Source: Clostridia bacterium
GTDB taxonomy: Bacteria > Bacillota > Clostridia > Christensenellales > Aristaeellaceae
Reading direction: 5' to 3'
Assembly: GCA_030526935.1 (NCBI GenBank)
Contig: JAUNBY010000150.1
Span: forward strand, 1-7,220
Length of the DNA: 7,220 bases
Translations under genes and position numbers: made by a program
Shown: positions 1 to 6,500 of the stretch, piece by piece
How positions within the stretch are numbered: the first letter of the stretch is position 1
Layout of the letters: each line of letters starts with the position of its first letter
Notes under the pieces: model-generated
What the model saw: only the letters and a program-made list of their open reading frames with translations
Told to the model about the DNA's origin: nothing
The model's database searches: none

Positions 1-355
1 AGCTGTCCGCTTCATTACTGGTGACTGTCGAGTAAAGGCTCGCGAAGGTATTTTAACGGGTTCATGGTTTAACACTGCCAACCCCGCGCTTCCCAAAAAC
101 TGTGGTTGCGATTCGTTTACGCTCGCTTCAAACGACGCGTGAGAACTCGTCTCGAGACTTGAGCTTTTTCACAAGCGCCTTAACAATATGGGCAAAGCCG
201 GTCAGGTCGATCTTGACAAGCTCATAGCGTGGACAGGGCGCGAAGATAAAAAATATTCAATGTCGTGGAGCGTTTGAACGCAATTGCGCAGGCGGCGGGA
301 AACATAGTGGATTACGATACCGACGCGGCGTTAATGGACATGGATTCGAACATAG
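1..355 (+). pseudogene. Possible degenerate coding fragment(s), function unknown
   Basis: I do not recognise a product. One plus-strand frame is open from base 2 to a TGA at 140-142, then continues in the same frame from 143 to a TGA at 275-277; its later part includes RLNNMGKAGQVDLDKLIAW. A second frame, entered at about 250, reads VERLNAIAQAAGNIVDYDTD and onward to about 354. The two frames meet at an A6 run (248-253), where a one-base slip would join them. Amino-acid composition and the RNY-like codon pattern of both pieces look coding, and the hairpin at 358-383 would suit a gene end. No start with a ribosome site is visible. The minus strand is also open from 168 to 1 in the same codon register, so orientation of the first 140 bases is uncertain. 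A decayed gene, a dispersed repeat or a sequencing indel could each explain it. Confidence 0.25.
149..158. repeat. Perfect 10-bp palindrome
   Basis: GTCTCGAGAC is a perfect palindrome around an XhoI-like CTCGAG core. It sits inside a larger imperfect inverted arrangement: GCTC at 121-124 can pair with GAGC at 161-164. It lies in sequence without a clear gene, so it may be part of a dispersed repeat; it may also be chance. Confidence 0.3.
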
Positions 356-357
356 GG

Positions 358-383
358 GGCCGCCTCAAAAGGGGCGGCCTTTT
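358..383 (+). terminator. GC-rich hairpin with T tract
   Basis: GGCCGCC (358-364) pairs perfectly with GGCGGCC (373-379) across an 8-base loop, followed by TTTT (380-383). This is a compact intrinsic terminator for rightward transcription ending the fragmentary region at the window start. On the minus strand the same stem lies about 85 bases past the TetR stop and is preceded by A residues, so it could be used in both directions, but the T run favours the plus direction. Confidence 0.65.
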
Positions 384-402
384 GTCGGCGTCAGCGCGTC
401 AG

Positions 403-417
403 GAGCGCATTGCGCTC
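403..417. repeat. Short inverted repeat downstream of the TetR gene
   Basis: GAGCGC (403-408) and GCGCTC (412-417) are inverted around ATT. On the minus strand the hairpin would form about 47 bases past the TetR stop codon. No T tract follows on either side, so it could stabilise the 3' end of the regulator transcript but is not a clear terminator. Confidence 0.3.
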
Positions 418-463
418 TCGAAATTACCGCTTCAGATTGCACGGCGGGTGCGCCATTTCTCCG

Positions 464-1006
464 CTATCTGTACAGTCCCCCAAGCCCATGTTCCATCATA
501 GCGCTGAGCTTTCGCTCCATTTCCTCCGCCGTAAGCCCGTCGGAATCGCGCAACCAGTTGATGTTCATGTTGACCCAGGCGTATGCCAGGTATTTAGACG
601 CGAATACAAGGTCGGCGTCGTCCATCCGCGCGCCGACGTTCGTTGAGCGAAAATAACCGTGAAGGCTGGAACAAGCTAAGTCTATCCACAGGTCATATAG
701 CGAATTCTGCCCGGATGTCTTCAGCGCGTTGAGGTAGAAATTGCGGTTTTTTGCCAGGTGCTTCAAAAACAGAACTTCCCTTTCATGTAAACCTTTTGAA
801 AAATCCCAGAAAAAGGGATCGGCCAGCTCTTTTTTAAATACATAGGTCATGAGATCCTGCTTGTCAAAGAAGTATTTATAAAAAGTGGGGCGCGACAGGC
901 CGCTTGAGTCGAGTATATCCTTGACGGTGATGTCGTCAAGCAGTTGGTTTTCCATCAACTCCTTAATCGTCTGCACCAGAATCTCCCTCGCGGACATTTT
1001 TCTCAT
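464..1006 (-). CDS. TetR/AcrR-family transcriptional regulator
   Basis: A 180-residue, cytoplasmic, one-component DNA-binding regulator. The N-terminal TetR helix-turn-helix spans about residues 8-53, with the typical core ITVKDILDSSGLSRPTFYKY (26-45) and the following F-x-D-K-x-D-L element. The C-terminal half (NALKTSGQNSLYDLW, 93-107; AYAWVNMNINWL, 141-152; then LTAEEMERKL, 158-167) resembles the TetR_C_8 type ligand domain found in DhaS-like regulators. Length is normal for the family. The ATG at 1006 is followed by a second Met three codons on; neither has a strong Shine-Dalgarno sequence, only a GGGGG run 7 bases before the first. The gene is transcribed away from the flavoprotein, across a 201-base gap with operator-like repeats. 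I infer that it controls that gene and possibly itself. Members of this subgroup include both repressors and activators; the inducer cannot be told from sequence. Confidence 0.93.
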   Translation of the reverse strand: MRKMSAREILVQTIKELMENQLLDDITVKDILDSSGLSRPTFYKYFFDKQDLMTYVFKKELADPFFWDFSKGLHEREVLFLKHLAKNRNFYLNALKTSGQNSLYDLWIDLACSSLHGYFRSTNVGARMDDADLVFASKYLAYAWVNMNINWLRDSDGLTAEEMERKLSAMMEHGLGGLYR

Positions 1007-1030
1007 GAAATCGCCCCCATGTAACGTGGA

Positions 1031-1054
1031 TTAACAAATCCTCAAATGTGTTAA
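1031..1054. promoter_or_regulatory. Inverted repeat TTAACA-N12-TGTTAA in the divergent gap
   Basis: TTAACA (1031-1036) and TGTTAA (1049-1054) form perfect 6-bp half-sites separated by 12 bases, centre to centre 18 bases. It lies 25 bases upstream of the TetR start, where bound protein would block regulator transcription. It could be a second operator or an autoregulatory site. The half-sites are AT-rich, so chance is a real alternative. Confidence 0.35.
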
Positions 1055-1058
1055 ATAT

Positions 1059-1082
1059 CTGACAAATATCGATTTATGTTAG
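1059..1082. promoter_or_regulatory. Candidate TetR operator (imperfect palindrome)
   Basis: The core 1062-1079, ACAAATATCGATTTATGT, matches its own reverse complement at 14 of 18 positions, centred on ATCGAT. Two further symmetric pairs (CT at 1059-1060, AG at 1081-1082) extend it to 24 bases. It ends directly beside the -35 element at 1083, where a TetR-type dimer could either occlude or recruit RNA polymerase. AAATATC also occurs twice as a direct repeat, at 1053-1059 and 1064-1070, one helical turn (11 bases) apart. Assignment to the neighbouring regulator is inference from position. Confidence 0.5.
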
Positions 1083-1111
1083 TTGTCCTCCGCTTTTTTC
1101 TATAATATAAT
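1083..1111 (+). promoter_or_regulatory. Sigma-A type promoter of the flavoprotein gene
   Basis: -35 TTGTCC (1083-1088), a 17-base spacer, and a perfect -10 TATAAT (1106-1111). Transcription would start near 1118, giving a leader of about 90 bases. The candidate operator abuts the -35 box on its upstream side. An overlapping second TATAAT (1101-1106) would leave only 12 bases to the -35 box and is unlikely to be used. Confidence 0.8.
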
Positions 1112-1147
1112 GTAATCGTGGCGGATGTCATAGATATAACTGCCTCT

Positions 1148-1173
1148 GTTGCGCACATACGGTTGCGCACAAC
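1148..1173. repeat. Direct repeat GTTGCGCACA in the flavoprotein leader
   Basis: GTTGCGCACA occurs at 1148-1157 and 1162-1171, 14 bases apart, downstream of the inferred transcription start. The second copy continues to GTTGCGCACAAC, whose outer four bases are inverted (GTTG/CAAC), and both contain the palindrome TGCGCA. The position suits a roadblock operator or a second regulator's tandem site. It does not resemble the AT-rich palindrome upstream, so a different protein may bind here. Confidence 0.45.
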
Positions 1174-1191
1174 TTGAGTTTAGCATATTTG

Positions 1192-1198
1192 AAAGGAG
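1192..1198 (+). promoter_or_regulatory. Ribosome binding site of the flavoprotein gene
   Basis: AAAGGAG lies 9 bases before the ATG at 1208. This strong site, and the Tat signal beginning right after the ATG, fix the start codon. Confidence 0.9.
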
Positions 1199-1207
1199 AA
1201 GTCAACT

Positions 1208-3121
1208 ATGGAGAAGAATCTGAGCAGACGCAGTTTTCTCAAAGGCACGGTTGCTTCAGCCGCGGGACTTATGGCGGCTAACTTCCTGGGAAGCGGAGCG
1301 ATTGGCGAATCGGCGGAGCCTGATGGAGTGGTTTTGAAAAACCTCGGCGGTACGGGAGTCGTTACTCTGACCAACGACGCGGTGACTCAATACGACGGCA
1401 TTTACGACGTTGTGGTGGTAGGCGCGGGCGGCGCGGGAATGTCCGCGGCGTTTGAGGCGGCGAACGCGGGCGCTTCCGTATTGGTACTGGAGCACGAGCC
1501 GGGCATACTTCAGTCCAACACCGCGCTGTGCGGCGGAGTGGTCATGGGTTGCTTAAGCTCCGTGCAAAAAGCCGCGGGCGTGGAAGACGACGTGGATGAA
1601 TTCCGCAAATACCTCTCCGCGGTCGGCGAGGGCTACGAGGACCCGGACATGATGGATGTGTGGGCGCGCGAATCGGGCGGTACGGTTGACTGGCTGATAG
1701 AACAGGGCGTCAATTTTCCGACGGAAAAGCTGTATATGTCTGGAAATGAACCTAATTACGAGCATATAACAAAGGCGGTTCCAAGGGGCTGCATTACGGC
1801 GGAGGACAGCGGTAGTTCCATCTGCCAGGCGCTTTACGACAGAACCGTTGAAATGGGCGTAGAATACCGCTTCAACGTCACGGCATCGAGGCTTATTACC
1901 GACCCTGACGGCCGCGTTGTGGGCGTATTGACAAACAAGGGGATTTATCGCGGGAACAAAGCGGTCATTTTGTGTACCGCAGGTTTTTCCAGAAACCAGC
2001 AGTGGATAAAGAGCTTTAAGCCCGACCTGGCGACGGGAGGTTCTTTCGGTTCGTCCTATCAGCAGGGCGACGGCATTAAAATGGGCATGGCTGTGGGCGC
2101 GCAGATCGGCAATATGTGGATTACCCAGGCCGATACCATAGGCACCCAACTGACCGAGGAAATGTGCCCCTGCATGGTCATCGCCATATGGAAACTCCCC
2201 TGTATATTCGTCTCGCAGGACGGCAGACGCCATATGGCCGAGGATCTGTATTATGAATACCAGTGCGGCGAAATCGCCGCGCAGGAAGGCGGCTACGTCT
2301 GGTCGATATGGGATCAGTCCATAACGGACATGGGCAGCTCCGTCATAACGGTTCCCGCCTGCTCCGACGGCTGCGAGGACGAAATCGCCAATGGAACCAT
2401 ATTCCGCGCCGATACCATCGCTGAATTGGCGGTTCAATTGAATATAGACCCCGCCGTCCTTGAAGAAACGGTAAACCACTATAACGAAATGATGCGCAAC
2501 GGGGTGGACGAGGACTTTGGCCGCGCATCCGGGCTGGGCGAGGTCGTCAAAGCGCCTTTCTACGCAGCCAAGACGGTTCCGGCTACATGCGATACGGCGG
2601 GCGGATTGATAACGAATACCGACGGCCAGGTTAAAAATCAGTGGGGAGATATAATACCCGGTCTCTACGCCGCGGGAAGCACCACCTCCGGTTGGCGTGG
2701 AAAGCTCTATCCCGGTTCGGGTACCGCCGTATCCGTCGCGGTTACGTTTGGACGTCGCGCGGGACGACTCGCGGCTTCAGAAGCCGGAAGCGCCTATATG
2801 GGTACGCTCAGCGACAATCCCTACGCTGAAGATGAAGTCGCCGCCGTCGAGACGGCTGATAACGAGTTCATAGGTACGGGCAACGGAATGGGCGGCGCCG
2901 TAAGGGTAAAGGTGACGGTGAATGACGGCAGGATGACCAATATAGAGATCATCGAGCAGAAAGAAACTCCTGGCATCTCCGACAACGCTCTTACAAGCCT
3001 TCCTGAGGCCATACTGCAAGCTCAGTCGGTAGATATAGACGGCGTTTCGGGTTCCACCATCACCTCCAACGCTATAAAGGAAGCTGTAGCCGACGCCATG
3101 AGGCAGGCAGGATTGATGTAA
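1208..3121 (+). CDS. Tat-exported FAD-dependent reductase with C-terminal FMN_bind domain
   Basis: A 637-residue extracytoplasmic flavoprotein of the fumarate reductase/urocanate reductase/3-ketosteroid dehydrogenase superfamily. The Tat signal SRRSFLK (6-12) is followed by a hydrophobic stretch to about 33. The FAD_binding_2 domain covers about 67-517: dinucleotide-binding VVVVGAGGAG (68-77), the acidic strand end VLVLEHEP (91-98) and the FAD-closing region IIPGLYAAG (482-490). An FMN_bind domain covers about 555-633 and ends in DGVSGSTITS (611-620), the motif in which ApbE attaches FMN to a Thr, here probably T617. Electrons presumably pass from a membrane donor via the FMN to FAD and the substrate. 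The H-T-x-G-G segment of fumarate reductases reads CDTAGG (461-466), and YPGSG (501-505) resembles ketosteroid-dehydrogenase-like members, so fumarate is unlikely. The substrate is unknown. It sits divergent to a TetR regulator and appears monocistronic. Confidence 0.92.
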   Translation: MEKNLSRRSFLKGTVASAAGLMAANFLGSGAIGESAEPDGVVLKNLGGTGVVTLTNDAVTQYDGIYDVVVVGAGGAGMSAAFEAANAGASVLVLEHEPGILQSNTALCGGVVMGCLSSVQKAAGVEDDVDEFRKYLSAVGEGYEDPDMMDVWARESGGTVDWLIEQGVNFPTEKLYMSGNEPNYEHITKAVPRGCITAEDSGSSICQALYDRTVEMGVEYRFNVTASRLITDPDGRVVGVLTNKGIYRGNKAVILCTAGFSRNQQWIKSFKPDLATGGSFGSSYQQGDGIKMGMAVGAQIGNMWITQADTIGTQLTEEMCPCMVIAIWKLPCIFVSQDGRRHMAEDLYYEYQCGEIAAQEGGYVWSIWDQSITDMGSSVITVPACSDGCEDEIANGTIFRADTIAELAVQLNIDPAVLEETVNHYNEMMRNGVDEDFGRASGLGEVVKAPFYAAKTVPATCDTAGGLITNTDGQVKNQWGDIIPGLYAAGSTTSGWRGKLYPGSGTAVSVAVTFGRRAGRLAASEAGSAYMGTLSDNPYAEDEVAAVETADNEFIGTGNGMGGAVRVKVTVNDGRMTNIEIIEQKETPGISDNALTSLPEAILQAQSVDIDGVSGSTITSNAIKEAVADAMRQAGLM

Positions 3122-3144
3122 GCAATTTAAATTAGTCAATAAAC

Positions 3145-3185
3145 GTGCAAAGGCCGAGGAGATTATGTCGCCGCGGCCTTTGCGC
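3145..3185 (+). terminator. Long hairpin after the flavoprotein gene
   Basis: GTGCAAAGGCCG (3145-3156) pairs with CGGCCTTTGCGC (3174-3185), 12 pairs including one G-U, across a 17-base loop, starting 24 bases past the stop codon. No T tract follows on the plus strand; instead the upstream side is A-rich (CAATAAAC). It probably marks the transcript 3' end, either as a weak terminator or as a stabilising structure. Confidence 0.55.
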
Positions 3186-3194
3186 TTCGCCGCC

Positions 3195-3228
3195 GCCGTG
3201 ACCGCAGCAGTGAGACATGCTTCACGGC
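3195..3228. repeat. Imperfect stem-loop in the intergenic gap
   Basis: GCCGTGA (3195-3201) pairs with TCACGGC (3222-3228), and AGCA (3206-3209) with TGCT (3218-3221) stacks directly inside it, leaving a 4-base bulge and an 8-base loop. Function unknown. It follows the terminator-like hairpin by 9 bases. Confidence 0.35.
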
Positions 3229-3413
3229 ATCGAGTCTGTCGAAACGGTTAAAAAATCATTGCTGGACGGTAAATTCGCCGGTGCAGTATTTTGCTTATTC
3301 CAGATGCTAGAAAAAATTACATTTTTGAGGTACACTTCATAGAGTGGGTTGTTTGTCGATTCTGAGGCAAACGCGTGGCCAAACGACGCTTGCCTGGCGG
3401 CTATTGCCGGTTT

Positions 3414-3474
3414 CGACGACTCTCGTCGCCTTGTTCTGAACCCGGATGGGAACCTGGCGTTCGCGGTCGAACGC
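3414..3474 (+). promoter_or_regulatory. Two hairpins in the leader before the protease
   Basis: CGACGA/TCGTCG (3414-3419, 3423-3428) with a 3-base loop, and GCGTTCG/CGAACGC (3457-3463, 3468-3474) with a 4-base CGGT loop. Both stems are perfect. The second ends 11 bases before the GGAGG ribosome site, so it could affect transcript stability or ribosome loading. No T tract follows, so these are not intrinsic terminators. Confidence 0.35.
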
Positions 3475-3485
3475 ACAATTAAAAT

Positions 3486-3490
3486 GGAGG
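3486..3490 (+). promoter_or_regulatory. Ribosome binding site of the protease gene
   Basis: GGAGG lies 11 bases before the ATG at 3502, slightly long but workable. It overlaps the last codons of the upstream open frame, the geometry of translational coupling. The start is supported by the signal peptide that begins MKKLILALLLALL. Confidence 0.75.
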
Positions 3491-3501
3491 ATGCTTACTA
3501 A

Positions 3502-6500
3502 ATGAAAAAGCTTATACTGGCGCTTCTTCTGGCTCTGTTGACAGTCTGCCTTTCGACAGGCGGCCTGGCGCAGGAAGATTACGACAGCTATCTCGAATAC
3601 GGAAAAGCCGTAGCCGGGCTGTCGGAGGGACAATCCAAGGGGCAATTGGAGGACGTATTGGCCTCGCGACTTCTCATGCGCTCTAAAAAACCCATTGAAA
3701 ACCTCGAGGATTACGGCCCCACCGCCATAATCGCAGGCCCCAACAACCACTACACCGTTCAGTTTGACTCCGAAGAAAAGGCTCTGGTCTGCCTGGAAGC
3801 GCTTTCGAAGGACGACAATATTATCTACGCCCATCAGGACGGCCTTATGCAGGCCTATGACGCGGAACAGTTCTCCGAAAAGGCCATTCCCGTTGAAAAG
3901 GCCGATCCTTATAAGTCATGGGGCGCGCGCGCCATGGGAGCGGACGACCTGGCCGCCTCAATATCCTCATCCGGCTCCATAACCGTAGCCGTCATCGATA
4001 CGGGCGTAGCCAGCCATTCCTTCATAAACAGTCGCGTTAAAAATGAAGGCGCCGACTTCACGTCGACAGAATACTCGAACGGACGCCACGACGTAAACGG
4101 CCATGGAACCCATGTTGCCGGAACCATAGTCGATCTCACTCAGGATCTCAAGGTCTATATACTGCCCGTGCGCGTACTCGGAGACGATGGATACGGCTCC
4201 AATTCAGGCGTCGCCAACGGCATACGCTACGCCGCCGACGCGGGTGTCAAAGTTATAAACATGAGCCTTGGCGGAGAGGTTTTTTCGCCTTACTACTATG
4301 AAACGGATATTCGCGACGCCGTAGATTACGCCGTCGGTAAGGGCGTTACCATAGTCGTAGCCGCCGGAAACTCGTCGCAGGACGCGAGTATTGAGGAACC
4401 GGCCAACTATGATAACGTCATTACCGTCTCCGCTATAACGAGTTCCTACGAGCTGGCGTCATTTTCCAATTACGGCGACGTCATCGACGTCGCAGCCCCC
4501 GGCGTGAATATTACGAGCTGCTCGATAAGCGGCGGGTTCGTAGATTATAGCGGAACCAGCATGGCTTCCCCGCATGTGGCCGCCATAGCCGCGATGGTCA
4601 AGCTCGCGCATCCCGGATATTCCCCGGAGAGAGTCAGCAACTACATAAGCGCCAATTGCCTCGACCTCGGCGACGAGGGCTGGGACAAATCGTTCGGCTA
4701 CGGAATGCCCTGCTTTATAACCGGCGATGAAGGTGAAGAAGGCGACTACGCCTACCGCATAAACGAAGACGGCGCCATCATCACCGCCTATACCGGAACC
4801 GAAGCCGAAATAACCTTCCCCGAAACCCTCAATGGCTATTCCGTCGTGGGCATCGAGGAAAAGGCCTTATCCGGCAACGAAATTATAACCTCCGTCACCA
4901 TCCCCGGCTGCTACAAGGAAATCGGAAATTATTCGTTCGAGAATTGCGTCAATCTCGCAAGCGTAACCCTCGAAAACGGCGTTATAAAGATTGGCGACAG
5001 CGCGTTCAGGAATTGCGCGAACCTGGTTGAGGCAAAGCTTTCGAATACCCTTGAAAACATAGGCCCCGAGGCGTTTGCGGGCTGCTCGGCTCTAGCCGGG
5101 ATAGAGCTTCCTTACAGCCTCGAGGCTATCGGCGCGGGCGTGTTCCGGGAATCGGGACTGGTTTCCTTAACGGTTCCCGCGTCGGTCAAGCGCGTTCCCA
5201 CCGACCTTTTACGCGACTGCGCGCAGCTTGTCTCGCTGGAAATTGAAAGCGGCGTGCTGGAAATTGGTACGAGAGCCGTTACCGGATGCGAAAATCTGAA
5301 AACCGTTGTCCTTCCGGAAAGCGTCACTCTGCTGGAACCCGGAGCTTTTATGGACGCTTCGATCGAGTCGATTGAAATGCCGGGCGTCGTTACGATCGGC
5401 TATTACGGATTCTGCGGTTGTTCCAACCTTTTAAGCGTCGTTGTAAACGAGGGCGTGACGATAATCGACGACGAGACTTTCGCGGATTGTACCTCCATGA
5501 CGAGAATCACCCTTCCCCGCTCGCTTGAGGAAATCGGCATGGACGCCTTCGCCGGTTGCGATAATCTGACGATTTACGGCTATGTCGGCGGCCCGGCCGA
5601 TGAGGTCGCCGCTGATTTGGGACTGGAGTTCGTATCCCTTGGCAATCGCTTCCCCCTTACAGGCCTTGAGGTGGAATATGACGAATTTTTCCTCGACCAG
5701 GGAGAGTATTATGTCCTTGAGGATATGTACTCCTACGAGCCGGAATACGCGACGGAAAGCGAACTCGATTGGGTATCGTCCGATACTCAGATAGTCGAGA
5801 TCGTCGAACGTCAATACGACTACACATCATACCTGTGCATGTACGGCAATGCGGAGGGGACGTGCGAAATAACGGGCACGGCGAAGGACGAAAGCGGATT
5901 GTCGATTACTCTGACTGTCACGGTCGGGCAGGTCATTCCGCGCGGGGTCAGATTGGACAAAACGAGCGCGACTATTCTGGAGGGAGAAACCTTCAAGCTG
6001 ACCGCCTCTGTTACGCCCGCCGGAGCCTCGCAGTCCGTCATATGGGAAAGCTCCAACCCCGATGTCGCGAGCGTGGATGAGAATGGCCTCGTAACCGCCG
6101 TGTCGACCGGAACCGCCGAGATAGCCGCCATCTGCGCGGAAGACGAATACCTGTCGGCTTTCTGCATCGTGACCGTCAAAACCGAAGCCGCGACCGCGAC
6201 AGACTTTACCATAAGGCCGATAGACGATAAGTACGCGGCGATCTCGGGCTATACCGGATCCGCTACCGCCGTATCGATTCCCGCCTCCATAGAGGGATAC
6301 TCCATAGCGATGATAGATGACGAGGCCTTCCTCAAGTCCGACATAGTCAGCGTATCCATACCCGAAGGCGTGGAGATAATAGGCGAAAAGGCATTCGCCA
6401 ACAGCAAGAAACTGAAGAGCGTATCTCTTCCCGAAAGCCTTAAATCGCTGGCGATGGACGCGTTCAAGGGCTGCTCGAAGCTTCCCAAGGTAAAGAGCAT

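Larger units (their letters stand above)
3217..3501 (+). pseudogene. Reading frame interrupted by one TAG, directly before the protease; unknown
   Basis: From an ATG at 3217 the frame runs 41 codons (MLHGIESVETVKKSLLDGKF and onward) to TAG at 3340-3342. It then continues in the same frame for 52 codons (including DSEANAWPNDACLAAIAGFD and LVLNPDGNLAFAVER) to TAA at 3499-3501. That TAA touches the protease ATG. Composition after the TAG looks strongly coding (Ala, Asp and Gly rich, RNY codons). The minus-strand frame in the same register (3222-3476) is Arg and Ser rich, like an antisense shadow. The start has no ribosome site. I do not recognise the product. It could be a decayed small gene, a gene fragment left by rearrangement, or a structured leader that happens to be open; two hairpins overlap its end. 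No clear promoter for the protease is visible in this gap. Confidence 0.3.

Noticed and set aside
335..357. tRNA T-arm-like TTCGAAT on the minus strand
   Set aside because: The flanking stem bases do not pair and no acceptor stem or anticodon arm can be built around it.
1553..2479. 308-codon minus-strand frame inside the reductase gene
   Set aside because: It is fully antisense to a gene with clear FAD-binding motifs, in the complementary codon register, with no ribosome site and an Arg/His-rich, motif-free composition.
1208..3121. Naming the reductase as fumarate reductase or urocanate reductase
   Set aside because: The catalytic segments differ from those enzymes, so only a superfamily-level name is supported.
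3340..3342. TAG read as pyrrolysine or otherwise suppressed
   Set aside because: No methylamine methyltransferase context or downstream PYLIS-like evidence; a nonsense mutation or non-coding origin is simpler.
3502..3570. Lipoprotein signal in the protease (C16 after LLTV)
   Set aside because: The residue before the Cys is Val, which does not fit the lipobox, and a normal Sec cleavage site follows at about residue 23.
3337..3834. 165-codon minus-strand frame spanning the protease start
   Set aside because: It overlaps the protease signal peptide and propeptide, has no ribosome site and no recognisable motif.
4807..5635. Tandem DNA repeat of about 69 bases
   Set aside because: The periodicity is at protein level (LRR_5 units); the DNA copies are too diverged to count as a nucleotide repeat array.
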